Below, piece by piece: positions 1-7,564 of a stretch of DNA of 64,000 bases. Each line of letters begins with the position of its first letter. Position 1 is the stretch's first letter. The notes under the pieces are model-generated. The model had not been told where the DNA came from. It did no database searches and was given only the letters and a program-made list of their open reading frames with translations. The DNA comes from Lederbergia sp. NSJ-179 (GTDB lineage Bacteria > Bacillota > Bacilli > Bacillales > Bacillaceae_C): assembly GCF_022867885.1 (NCBI RefSeq), contig NZ_JALIFP010000001.1, positions 331,353-395,352 of the forward strand, written 5' to 3'. The position numbers and the translations under genes are program-made.

Positions 1-1
1 A

Positions 2-1114
2 GCTCATGAAGAAAAAGGAACAAAGAATTTGACGCATCCTATAGAAGATTATCTTGACGACATGCAGCAGGATGCAATTGGTGAATTAGGCAATATTTCA
101 TTTGGCAGCTCAGCTACGGCATTATCCACTTTATTGAATCAAAAGGTAGAAATCACAACTCCGTCTGTTTCTATTATTGATAATGCTAAATTAGAAGAGG
201 AATTTCCTTATCCGTATGTAGCCATTAGGGTTAAATATACAGAAGGATTCTCCGGTGTAAATATTCTAGTTATTAAGCAAAGTGATGCAACCATTATTGC
301 TGATCTAATGTTAGGGGGAGACGGGACAAATCCTTCCGAAACTTTTGATGAAATTCATTTAAGTGCCATTCAGGAAGCGATGAATCAAATGATGGGATCG
401 GCAGCAACATCGATGTCATCAGTTTTTAATAAACGTGTGGATATTTCGCCTCCTACTGTTGATTTAATGAATATATCTGAGGGAAAAGGAACAAATAATA
501 TCCCCCAGCACAACTTACTTGTGAAGGTCGCATTTCGATTGAAAATTGGCACTTTAATTGATTCAGAGATTATGCAAGTTTTACCCGTGGAGTTTGCACG
601 CAAACTTGTACAAGATCTACTTGAGGAAACCGAACAAACGAATGAGGATGGGTCAAACCTTAAAGCTGAGGTTCAGCCCTTAGTCGAAAAGGAAGAGAGA
701 GTTGACAATCATCCACTTCATGTTGAATTAGATCAACATATAGGTTCTGAAACAGGACATCCATCCGTATATACAAACTCTCCATCATCACAACCTAATG
801 TGCAAACAGCTACTTTTGCTAATTTTGATGAGACAGAGACACCTAGTTATAAAACGAAAAATCTAGATATGCTTTTAGATATTCCTTTACAGGTAACCGT
901 TGAACTCGGAAGAACGAATCGTTCCGTAAAAGACATCCTTGAATTAGGGGCTGGTTCTGTTATTGAGTTAGATAAACTTGCTGGAGAACCTGTTGATATT
1001 CTCGTAAACAGCCGCCTAATTGCCAAAGGAGAAGTTGTCGTGATTGATGAGAATTTTGGTGTTCGTGTAACAGATATTGTTAGCCAATCAGATCGTTTAA
1101 AGAAATTGAACTAA
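2..1114 (+). CDS. fliY: FliY, flagellar motor switch / CheC-type phosphatase (5' truncated by window edge)
   Basis: Component of the flagellar C-ring switch and, in Bacillus, a phosphatase for CheY-P. Two CheC-type active-site motifs are visible near the start: ELGNISFGSSATALS and EAMNQMMGSAATSM. A variable acidic linker follows (about residues 200-285), then a C-terminal SpoA/FliN domain (the last 80 residues, with IPLQVTVELGRT). The frame is open to the window edge, and the N-terminal CheY-binding peptide with the family LSQDEIDALL signature is missing. The true start is therefore outside the window, and the TTG at 29 is not a credible start. The stop codon TAA at 1112-1114 is part of the target duplication of the repeat that follows. 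Confidence 0.95.
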   Translation, partial: AHEEKGTKNLTHPIEDYLDDMQQDAIGELGNISFGSSATALSTLLNQKVEITTPSVSIIDNAKLEEEFPYPYVAIRVKYTEGFSGVNILVIKQSDATIIADLMLGGDGTNPSETFDEIHLSAIQEAMNQMMGSAATSMSSVFNKRVDISPPTVDLMNISEGKGTNNIPQHNLLVKVAFRLKIGTLIDSEIMQVLPVEFARKLVQDLLEETEQTNEDGSNLKAEVQPLVEKEERVDNHPLHVELDQHIGSETGHPSVYTNSPSSQPNVQTATFANFDETETPSYKTKNLDMLLDIPLQVTVELGRTNRSVKDILELGAGSVIELDKLAGEPVDILVNSRLIAKGEVVVIDENFGVRVTDIVSQSDRLKKLN

Positions 1115-1116
1115 TA

Positions 1117-1330
1117 GAGGATGTTCAAAAAGTCCGGTAAAAAGACATAAGCGAATTTCTTCGTTGGCTTGTTTCTCCGCTACTCATGTATCGGGATAAG
1201 GTTCTTCTGCTAAAACCGCCCACGTCCTGTGGGCAACGCAGAAGTCAGTACATCCTGTACAAGTCCGCTGCTCGAAACTAAGCCGCCTCGAACTTCTTGG
1301 TCCTTTTTATCCTCCTTTTTGAACACGAAT
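1117..1330 (+). repeat. MITE-like repeat family A, copy 1 (214 bp)
   Basis: The element sits between fliY and cheY. Left end is GAGGATGTTCAAAAAG, right end CTTTTTGAACACGAAT; the 11-bp TGTTCAAAAAG and CTTTTTGAACA are perfect inverted repeats. It is flanked by the 5-bp direct repeat TAATA (1112-1116 and 1331-1335), the left copy overlapping the fliY stop codon. The interior carries the nested hairpin cassette: outer stem CTTCTGC/GCAGAAG (1204-1210/1238-1244), inner stem GCCCAC/GTGGGC with loop GTCCT, then a second hairpin GTAC-ATCCT-GTAC (1248-1260). It has no coding capacity. Flagellar transcription must read through it to reach cheY. Confidence 0.85.
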
Positions 1331-1351
1331 TAATAACTTGGAGGAGAAATC

Positions 1352-1714
1352 ATGGGAAAGAGAATTTTAATTGTAGATGATGCAGCTTTTATGCGAATGA
1401 TGATTAAAGATATTTTAGTGAAAAATGGATTTGAAGTTGTTGGAGAAGCAGCCGATGGTCAGCAAGCGGTTGAAAAATATAATGAGTTAAAACCGGATCT
1501 TGTGACCATGGATATTACCATGCCAGAAATGGATGGTGTGACAGCTTTAAAACAAATAAAAGCAGTTGATCCTTCTGCCAAGATCATTATGTGTTCAGCA
1601 ATGGGGCAACAAGCGATGGTTATTGATGCGATACAAGCAGGTGCAAAGGATTTTATTGTCAAGCCATTCCAGGCTGATCGTGTGATTGAAGCCATCCAAA
1701 AAACGTTGGGATAA
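1352..1714 (+). CDS. cheY: CheY, chemotaxis response regulator
   Basis: Single-domain receiver of 120 residues, the normal CheY length. It is phosphorylated by CheA and binds the FliM/FliY switch to bias motor rotation. The acidic pair D9-D10, the phospho-acceptor D54 (in VTMDITMPEMDG), the conserved Thr/Ser position (MCSAMGQ) and the C-terminal Lys (IVKPF) are all visible. A strong GGAGGAG site lies 7 bases before the ATG. It is separated from fliY by a MITE-like repeat but is still the second gene of the operon segment; fliZ follows with no gap. Confidence 0.97.
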   Translation: MGKRILIVDDAAFMRMMIKDILVKNGFEVVGEAADGQQAVEKYNELKPDLVTMDITMPEMDGVTALKQIKAVDPSAKIIMCSAMGQQAMVIDAIQAGAKDFIVKPFQADRVIEAIQKTLG

Positions 1715-2401
1715 ATGAAAATGAAGCAAAGTAGAAAGTGGCTGTTGATCTTTTTGGGAATTATTTTCATAGGAAATATATACGGCAATAGTCACGCAAT
1801 GGCATCCTCTTTTGATAGAAGTGTTGCCGATTGTTTTGGTAAAAATAAGGACGAATGCCAACAAGAAAATACTCCAAACAAGACAGATACAAACGTCAAT
1901 GAAAACCAAGCAGAAGAAAAACTGAGCATAGGTTTTTTCGATGTACTGAAAATGCTGGCATCACTTGGTTTGGTTCTAGCGATCTTGTATTTCTTATTGA
2001 AATATATTCAAAAGAAGAGTCAATCTTACCAACAAAATAAAATGATCCGAAACATTGGTGGAACGGCTTTAGGTGGGAACCGCTCCATCCAACTTGTGAA
2101 AATTGGGAAGCGAATTTTGATCTTAGGTGTGGGAGAAGATATTCAATTATTAAAAGAGATCACAGATGAAAAGGAAATGAATGAGTTTCTTCATCAGCAT
2201 AATGAACAGTTTGAACAGGGGATACAACCTAACGACTTAATGTCCAAGTGGTTTGCTAGAAAGTCACTGCAGAAGTCTTCCGATCGATCGGAATCGCAGC
2301 CATCTTTTCAACAGCAATTGAAGAAGGAATTGGATGAGGTAAAGAAACAACGTCAACAGGCAATGGTTCAGCTTGAAAGGAAGGATTCACAAGATGAATG
2401 A
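1715..2401 (+). CDS. fliZ: FliZ/FliO, flagellar export apparatus membrane protein
   Basis: FliO-family accessory protein that helps assemble the FliP pore of the flagellar type III export gate; Bacillus calls it FliZ. The 228-residue product begins with a signal peptide (hydrophobic LLIFLGIIFIG core with Ala-rich exit), followed by a short extracytoplasmic polar segment and a transmembrane helix around residues 73-95 (VLKMLASLGLVLAILYFLLKY). A cytoplasmic FliO domain (IQLVKIGKRILILGVGEDIQLL) and a Lys/Gln-rich tail complete it. The start codon directly abuts the cheY stop, and the end overlaps fliP by 8 bases, which indicates translational coupling. Confidence 0.92.
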   Translation: MKMKQSRKWLLIFLGIIFIGNIYGNSHAMASSFDRSVADCFGKNKDECQQENTPNKTDTNVNENQAEEKLSIGFFDVLKMLASLGLVLAILYFLLKYIQKKSQSYQQNKMIRNIGGTALGGNRSIQLVKIGKRILILGVGEDIQLLKEITDEKEMNEFLHQHNEQFEQGIQPNDLMSKWFARKSLQKSSDRSESQPSFQQQLKKELDEVKKQRQQAMVQLERKDSQDE

Positions 2402-3062
2402 ATTCATGGAGTTTTTTAATAATAGTTCATCAGAAGCTGTGTCGACCTCCGTCAAGCTCTTTCTGTTATTGACTGTTTTATCGATTGCACCTGCTATCCT
2501 TATTTTAATGACATCATTTACGAGAATTGTGATTGTTCTTTCTTTTGTACGAACGTCATTGGCAACACAACAAATGCCACCTAACCAAGTACTTGTTGGA
2601 CTTGCCTTATTTTTGACATTTTTTGTGATGGCACCTACTTTTCATCAGGTAAATGACCAGGCTTTAACACCTTTATTTAATGATGAGATTAATCTAGAAG
2701 AAGCATATGATCGTGCCGCCATTCCTTTTAAGGAATTTATGAGCAAACACACACGACAGAAGGATCTGGAATTATTTCTCAGCTACTCTAAAGCTGAACG
2801 ACCTGAAACAATTGAAGATATCCCATTAACAGCAATGGTACCAGCTTACGCACTTAGTGAATTAAAAACAGCTTTCCAAATTGGCTTTATGATCTTCATA
2901 CCATTTTTAGTCATTGATATGGTGGTTGCTAGTATTTTAATGTCGATGGGAATGATGATGCTTCCACCAGTAATGATTTCTCTGCCTTTTAAAATATTAT
3001 TATTTGTATTAGTGGATGGTTGGTATTTGGTCGTGCAGTCTTTATTACAAAGTTTTGGCTAA
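2394..3062 (+). CDS. fliP: FliP, flagellar export gate pore protein
   Basis: Core pore subunit of the flagellar type III secretion gate (FliPQR). The 222-residue protein is membrane-embedded and contains the family signatures FTRIVIVLSFVRTSLATQ and MGMMMLPPVMISLPFK. I chose ATG 2394 (MNEFMEFF) over the upstream in-frame TTG at 2373. It matches the family N-terminus, has an AAGGAAGG site about 10 bases upstream, and creates a short overlap with fliZ. The stop TAA lies inside the 5-bp target duplication TAAAA of the following repeat. Confidence 0.95.
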   Translation: MNEFMEFFNNSSSEAVSTSVKLFLLLTVLSIAPAILILMTSFTRIVIVLSFVRTSLATQQMPPNQVLVGLALFLTFFVMAPTFHQVNDQALTPLFNDEINLEEAYDRAAIPFKEFMSKHTRQKDLELFLSYSKAERPETIEDIPLTAMVPAYALSELKTAFQIGFMIFIPFLVIDMVVASILMSMGMMMLPPVMISLPFKILLFVLVDGWYLVVQSLLQSFG

Positions 3063-3064
3063 AA

Positions 3065-3252
3065 GAGGATGTTCAAAAATAAGGATCAAAGGCTAAATTC
3101 GCGACATCCTGTCGCAACGCCTTTGTGACCTGCGTCCTGCAGGCCTCGGTAAAAATGACGCTGCGAATTTCTTCGTTGGCTTGTTTCCGCTGCTCGAAAC
3201 TGCGCCGCCTCGAACTTCTTGGTCCTTTTTATCCTCCTTTTTGAACACGTAT
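3065..3252 (+). repeat. MITE-like repeat family A, copy 2 (188 bp)
   Basis: The element lies between fliP and fliQ. It has the GAGGATGTTCAAAAA left end and a CTTTTTGAACACGTAT right end, with exact 5-bp direct repeats TAAAA at 3060-3064 and 3253-3257. The left duplication contains the fliP stop codon. The interior cassette has outer stem CAAAGGC/GCCTTTG (3087-3093/3119-3125), inner stem GCGAC/GTCGC with loop ATCCT, and a second hairpin CCTGC-GTCCT-GCAGG (3129-3143). In this copy the cassette sits directly behind the left end. Confidence 0.85.
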
Positions 3253-3286
3253 TAAAAATGCAATTTGAAAATCTTGGAGTGATCAT

Positions 3287-3556
3287 ATGAGTGCAGAAGC
3301 AGTAATCGCCTTGGCGAAGAATGGAGTTTATACCATTTTGATTGTTGCGGGTCCATTGTTATTAATCGCATTAGCTGTTGGACTAGCTGTCAGTATCTTT
3401 CAAGCAACAACACAAATTCAAGAACAAACACTTGCTTTTATTCCTAAAATTGTCGCTGTTTTAGTAGGAGTTGTTGTGATGGGTCCTTGGATGATTAGTA
3501 AATTATTATCCTATGCGACAGATATTTTTCAAAATTTAACAAGATTTGTAGGATGA
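3287..3556 (+). CDS. fliQ: FliQ, flagellar export gate protein
   Basis: Small 89-residue integral membrane subunit of the FliPQR export gate. Two long hydrophobic helices are visible: residues about 15-38 (TILIVAGPLLLIALAVGLAV) and 50-75 (IPKIVAVLVGVVVMGPWMI). The family motif SIFQATTQIQEQTL sits between them. Length is standard. A GGAG site precedes the ATG. Only 4 bases separate it from fliR. It is cut off from fliP by a repeat copy of family A, so operon transcription must cross that element. Confidence 0.95.
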   Translation: MSAEAVIALAKNGVYTILIVAGPLLLIALAVGLAVSIFQATTQIQEQTLAFIPKIVAVLVGVVVMGPWMISKLLSYATDIFQNLTRFVG

Positions 3557-3560
3557 ATTT

Positions 3561-4340
3561 ATGGAATCGTTAATCCCACATTTTTCAATATTTTTGCTCG
3601 TTTTTATGAGAATATCTGCTTTCTTTGTGTCTGTTCCATTATTTTCATATCGAACAATACCAACAATCTTTAAAATAGGATTTTCTTTTATTTTAGCTTT
3701 GTTGGTCTACTACACTCTAGATATTTCGCCACTTGCTATCGATGGAGTTTACTTGCTGTTGATCGTAAAAGAGGCGATTGTCGGGCTGTTTTTAGGCTTT
3801 ATTGCCTATATGATGCTATCTGCTATTCAGATTGCCGGGGGATTTATTGATTTTCAAATGGGTTTTGCAATAGCGAATGTGATTGATCCACAAACAGGCG
3901 CACAAAGTCCATTAATGGGACAATATTTTTATATGTTTGCTTTGCTTTTTCTATTAGCTGTAAATGGTCATCATTTCATCATAGACGGTATTTTTAATAG
4001 CTATCATTTTATCCCTATCGATCATTTTGTCATGGCCTTTGGACAGGAAAGCTTTCTTTTATATGTTATAAAATCCTTTGGTCTTATGTTTATGATTGCC
4101 TTTCAAATGGCCATTCCGATCGTTGCTTCCTTATTCCTGGTTGATGTCGCGTTGGGAATTGTAGGAAGGACTGTCCCGCAATTAAATATTTTTGTAGTTG
4201 GATTTCCTATTAAAATAGCGGTAAGTTTTATTGTTTTATTTATCGTGATGGCATTATTATTTGCCGTCATACAAAATCTATTTGAAGAGATGCTCGTTGT
4301 GTTAAGAGATGTGATGAGCTTTATGGGGGGCACTGGCTGA
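3561..4340 (+). CDS. fliR: FliR, flagellar export gate protein
   Basis: Third subunit of the FliPQR gate, 259 residues, normal length. It is strongly hydrophobic with about six predicted membrane segments, and has the conserved stretch GFAIANVIDPQTGAQSPLMG in the first half and GRTVPQLNIFVVGFPIKI in the second. It follows fliQ by 4 bases and overlaps the flhB start by one base (TGATG), so the two are probably translated in a coupled way. FliR also contacts FlhB physically in the assembled gate. Confidence 0.95.
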   Translation: MESLIPHFSIFLLVFMRISAFFVSVPLFSYRTIPTIFKIGFSFILALLVYYTLDISPLAIDGVYLLLIVKEAIVGLFLGFIAYMMLSAIQIAGGFIDFQMGFAIANVIDPQTGAQSPLMGQYFYMFALLFLLAVNGHHFIIDGIFNSYHFIPIDHFVMAFGQESFLLYVIKSFGLMFMIAFQMAIPIVASLFLVDVALGIVGRTVPQLNIFVVGFPIKIAVSFIVLFIVMALLFAVIQNLFEEMLVVLRDVMSFMGGTG

Positions 4341-5419
4341 TGCAGCTCAAACTGGATCTTCAATACTTTGCCGGTGAAAAAACAGAAAAAGCAACACCCA
4401 AAAAGCGGATTGATGCGAAGAAAAAGGGGCAAACAGCGAAAAGTCAGGATGTCAATACTGCGATAGGATTACTAGCTGTGTTTATGTTTTTGCAGTTCTA
4501 TTCAAATAATATGGGAAAAATTTCCCTTCAGCTCTTCCGTCATTCCTTTAATGAGTTTATGCTAATGGATGTTACGGAAGAAAATATACGCCCCATCCTA
4601 TTAGAAGTATTAAAAGAAGCAGCTCTTTTGTTAGGTCCTGTTTTTCTGATTGCGTTGGTTGCAGGTCTCGCCTCTAATGTATTACAAGTTGGCTTTATGT
4701 TTACGACAGAATCGGTTCAGCCTAAACTTGAAAAATTAGATCCCATTAAAGGGTTTAAACGAATCTTTTCGATTCGAGCGATCGTTGAATTATTAAAATC
4801 GATTTTAAAAATAGGGTTTGTTGGAGGAGTCACCTTTTTTGTTCTTTATCTTCATATTGAAGATGTTTTGCATCTATCCCAACAAACAGTGGGTGCAGCG
4901 TTAAAAACAGTTGGACGTTTAACCATTCAAATGGGGATTGCCGCCTCGATCAGTTTGTTGTTTTTATCTGTTTTTGATTTTTTATATCAAAAGTATGATT
5001 TTGAAAAAAATATTAGAATGTCTAAGCAGGATATAAAAGATGAATTCAAAAATACGGAAGGTGACCCGTTGATTAAATCAAAAATAAAGCAGAAGCAGCG
5101 GGAAATGGCGATGTCGCGGATGATGCAAGAAGTGCCAAAGGCAGATGTCATCATCACAAACCCAACCCACTATGCTATTGCATTGAAGTATGATGAAAAG
5201 GAAGCAGATGCTCCGATAGTACTTGCAAAGGGTGCTGATTATTTGGCACAAAAGATCAAATGGATCGCAAAGGAAAATAAGATTGTCATGGTAGAAAATA
5301 GACCATTAGCTCGTTCACTATACGATCAGCTTGATATTGGAGATAAAATACCTGATGAATTTTTTAAAGCAGTTGCCGAAGTTTTGGCCTATGTATATAG
5401 AATTCAAAACAAGATTTAG
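4340..5419 (+). CDS. flhB: FlhB, flagellar export substrate-specificity switch
   Basis: Membrane protein that controls the switch from rod/hook to filament export. The 359-residue protein has the typical N-terminus LQYFAGEKTEKATPKKR and a four-helix membrane domain (about residues 35-210). Its cytoplasmic domain contains the autocleavage motif NPTH (in VIITNPTHYAIALKY, about residue 275), where FlhB proteins cleave themselves between Asn and Pro. The start overlaps the fliR stop. The gene ends exactly where a family B repeat begins. Confidence 0.97.
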   Translation: MQLKLDLQYFAGEKTEKATPKKRIDAKKKGQTAKSQDVNTAIGLLAVFMFLQFYSNNMGKISLQLFRHSFNEFMLMDVTEENIRPILLEVLKEAALLLGPVFLIALVAGLASNVLQVGFMFTTESVQPKLEKLDPIKGFKRIFSIRAIVELLKSILKIGFVGGVTFFVLYLHIEDVLHLSQQTVGAALKTVGRLTIQMGIAASISLLFLSVFDFLYQKYDFEKNIRMSKQDIKDEFKNTEGDPLIKSKIKQKQREMAMSRMMQEVPKADVIITNPTHYAIALKYDEKEADAPIVLAKGADYLAQKIKWIAKENKIVMVENRPLARSLYDQLDIGDKIPDEFFKAVAEVLAYVYRIQNKI

Positions 5420-5505
5420 GCCCACACGATGTAGGTCAGAACGGTGTTGCGATTGTCGTCGCGCCTTTAGCCGTTCATCTTTTTATCAAGGCGCTTGCGC
5501 TTTTC
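5419..5505 (-). repeat. Repeat family B, copy 1 (about 87 bp)
   Basis: The element fills the flhB-flhA gap. Read on the minus strand it starts with AAAAGCGCAAGCGCC, continues with GAACGGCTAAAGGCGCGACG and the AAC linker, and ends with a tip hairpin that has loop ATCGT. The plus strand therefore ends with GGCGCTTGCGCTTTTC at about 5490-5505. It has the same architecture as copies at 15905-15993 and 51163-51248. No target duplication was found. Part of a dispersed Bacillaceae-type intergenic repeat. Confidence 0.7.
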
Positions 5506-5527
5506 ATTATAGGGAGAGAGAAATGTT

Positions 5528-7564
5528 ATGAAGTTTAAAGATATTGCCGTATTATCCAGTGTCATTTTAATTGTTGCCATGTTGATTATTCCATTTCCAC
5601 CATGGTTATTAAGCTTGTTAATCATAACGAATATTTCTCTTGCCCTCCTTGTCTTATTAACAGCGATGAATATGAAGGAAGCCTTACAATTTTCCATTTT
5701 TCCCTCATTATTATTGCTATTAACTTTGTTCCGTTTAGGCCTGAATGTTTCCACAACAAGGTCGATCTTGTCAATAGGAGATGCTGGTGGCGTTGTTGAA
5801 ACATTCGGAACCTTTGTTACAGGAGGAAATATTCTTGTTGGTCTTGTTGTCTTCTTTATCTTAATCGTCATTCAATTTATCGTGATAACAAAAGGGGCTG
5901 AACGGGTTTCGGAGGTAGCGGCTAGATTTACATTAGATGCCATGCCAGGGAAACAGATGAGTATTGATGCCGATTTAAATGCTGGGGTCATTTCAGAACA
6001 TGAAGCGAGAGATCGCAGGGAAAAAGTTGCGAGAGAGTCTGACTTCTATGGAGCAATGGATGGGGCTAGTAAATTTGTAAAAGGAGATGCGATCGCTGGA
6101 ATTATCATTGTTTTAATCAATCTTTTGTTTGGAATTATCATCGGTATGGCGCAGCAAGGTCTGCCGATTGGGGAAGCGGCTGTTAAGTATTCCATGCTGA
6201 CTGTTGGGGATGGCATTGTTAGTCAAATTCCGGCATTACTGATATCCACTGCCACAGGAATTGTTGTGACAAGAGCCGCATCCGAAGGGAATCTTGGTAG
6301 TGATATCATTAAACAGCTTTTCTCTGATTCTAAAATGTTATACATAGCAGCTGTCACCGTCTTCCTTCTAGGTTTATTTACAACGATTAATAATATCCTC
6401 ACTATCCCTATTGCTGCTACCTTGGCGATTGGAGGAATGATGATTGCCCGAACGCCATCTATTGCTGAAGTTGATTTAATGGACCAAGAGGATGAAGAAG
6501 CAGATGTAGAAAACATGAAAAGTCCAGAAAGTGTATTGAATTTACTTCATGTAGATTCCATTGAATTCGAATTTGGTTATGGATTAATTCCATTAGCGGA
6601 TGTAAATCAAGGGGGAGATCTTCTTGATCGGGTTGTGATGATTCGAAGACAGCTCGCTTTGGAATTGGGAATTGTGATCCCCGTTGTTCGGATCCGCGAT
6701 AATATTCAATTAGAACCAAATGCCTATCGAATTAAAATTAAAGGGAACGAAGTAGCGAAAGGGGAGATACTTTTAGACCATTATTTAGCGATGAGTCCCG
6801 GCGGAGAAGATACGATTGATGGAATGGATACGATTGAACCTTCCTTTGGCCTGCCTGCTAAATGGATTACAGAAGAAGTGAAAGAGCAAGCAGAAATATT
6901 AGGTTACACTGTCGTTGATCCACCTTCTGTCGTCTCCACCCATTTGACAGAAGTATTAAAAGCAAATGCTGATGAATTATTAGGTAGACAAGAAACGAAA
7001 CAATTAATTGATCATTTACAAGAAACGTATCCGATCCTTGTGGAAGAAGTGACACCAAATCCTTTAACGATTGGCGAGATACAGAAGGTATTGGCCAAAC
7101 TATTGAAAGAAAATGTCTCTATCCGCAATATGACGCTGATCTTTGAGGCTTTAGCAGACTACGGGAAAATGACGTCTGACCCAGACCTTTTGGCTGAATA
7201 TGCCCGCCAAGCATTAGCTAGACAGATCACAAACCAATATGTAAACGAGAATGAAACATTACATGTTATTACAGTATCTGGAAAAGTAGAAAAATTAATT
7301 GCCGATAGTGTTCAACAGACAGAGCATGGAAACTATTTATCTATGGATCCAAGTGATTCTCAAGCAATACTCGAATCAGTAGCCAATCAAATTGAACAGC
7401 AATCATTCAGGCAGCAAACACCTATATTACTCTGCTCTCCAGCGGTTAGAATGTACTTTCGTCAATTGACAGAAAGATATTTTCCAAATGTGCCTGTCCT
7501 ATCTTATAACGAATTAGAAGCGGATGTGGAAGTTCAAAGTAGTGGGATGGTGAACCTCGAATGA
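5528..7564 (+). CDS. flhA: FlhA, flagellar export gate ring protein
   Basis: Largest subunit of the flagellar export gate. It uses proton motive force and forms the cytoplasmic nonameric ring that docks substrate-chaperone complexes. The 678-residue length matches Bacillus FlhA (about 677). About eight N-terminal membrane helices span residues 1-310, interrupted by the conserved loop with DAMPGKQMSIDADLNAG. A soluble C-terminal domain of about 350 residues follows, containing the YRIKIKG and LSYNE motifs. It is preceded by a GGGAGAGAG site and overlaps flhF by 4 bases (ATGA). Confidence 0.97.
   Translation: MKFKDIAVLSSVILIVAMLIIPFPPWLLSLLIITNISLALLVLLTAMNMKEALQFSIFPSLLLLLTLFRLGLNVSTTRSILSIGDAGGVVETFGTFVTGGNILVGLVVFFILIVIQFIVITKGAERVSEVAARFTLDAMPGKQMSIDADLNAGVISEHEARDRREKVARESDFYGAMDGASKFVKGDAIAGIIIVLINLLFGIIIGMAQQGLPIGEAAVKYSMLTVGDGIVSQIPALLISTATGIVVTRAASEGNLGSDIIKQLFSDSKMLYIAAVTVFLLGLFTTINNILTIPIAATLAIGGMMIARTPSIAEVDLMDQEDEEADVENMKSPESVLNLLHVDSIEFEFGYGLIPLADVNQGGDLLDRVVMIRRQLALELGIVIPVVRIRDNIQLEPNAYRIKIKGNEVAKGEILLDHYLAMSPGGEDTIDGMDTIEPSFGLPAKWITEEVKEQAEILGYTVVDPPSVVSTHLTEVLKANADELLGRQETKQLIDHLQETYPILVEEVTPNPLTIGEIQKVLAKLLKENVSIRNMTLIFEALADYGKMTSDPDLLAEYARQALARQITNQYVNENETLHVITVSGKVEKLIADSVQQTEHGNYLSMDPSDSQAILESVANQIEQQSFRQQTPILLCSPAVRMYFRQLTERYFPNVPVLSYNELEADVEVQSSGMVNLE

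Noticed and set aside
1248..1260. CsrA binding site in the hairpin loops
   Set aside because: The complement of GTACATCCTGTAC is GTACAGGATGTAC, close to the CsrA consensus with GGA in a loop. But the transcribed strand here carries ATCCT, and orientation varies between copies, so a general CsrA role is not supported.
1459..1909. Antisense ORFs over cheY, fliZ and many other genes
   Set aside because: They overlap strongly identified genes, have no ribosome binding sites or family resemblance, and are ordinary shadow frames.
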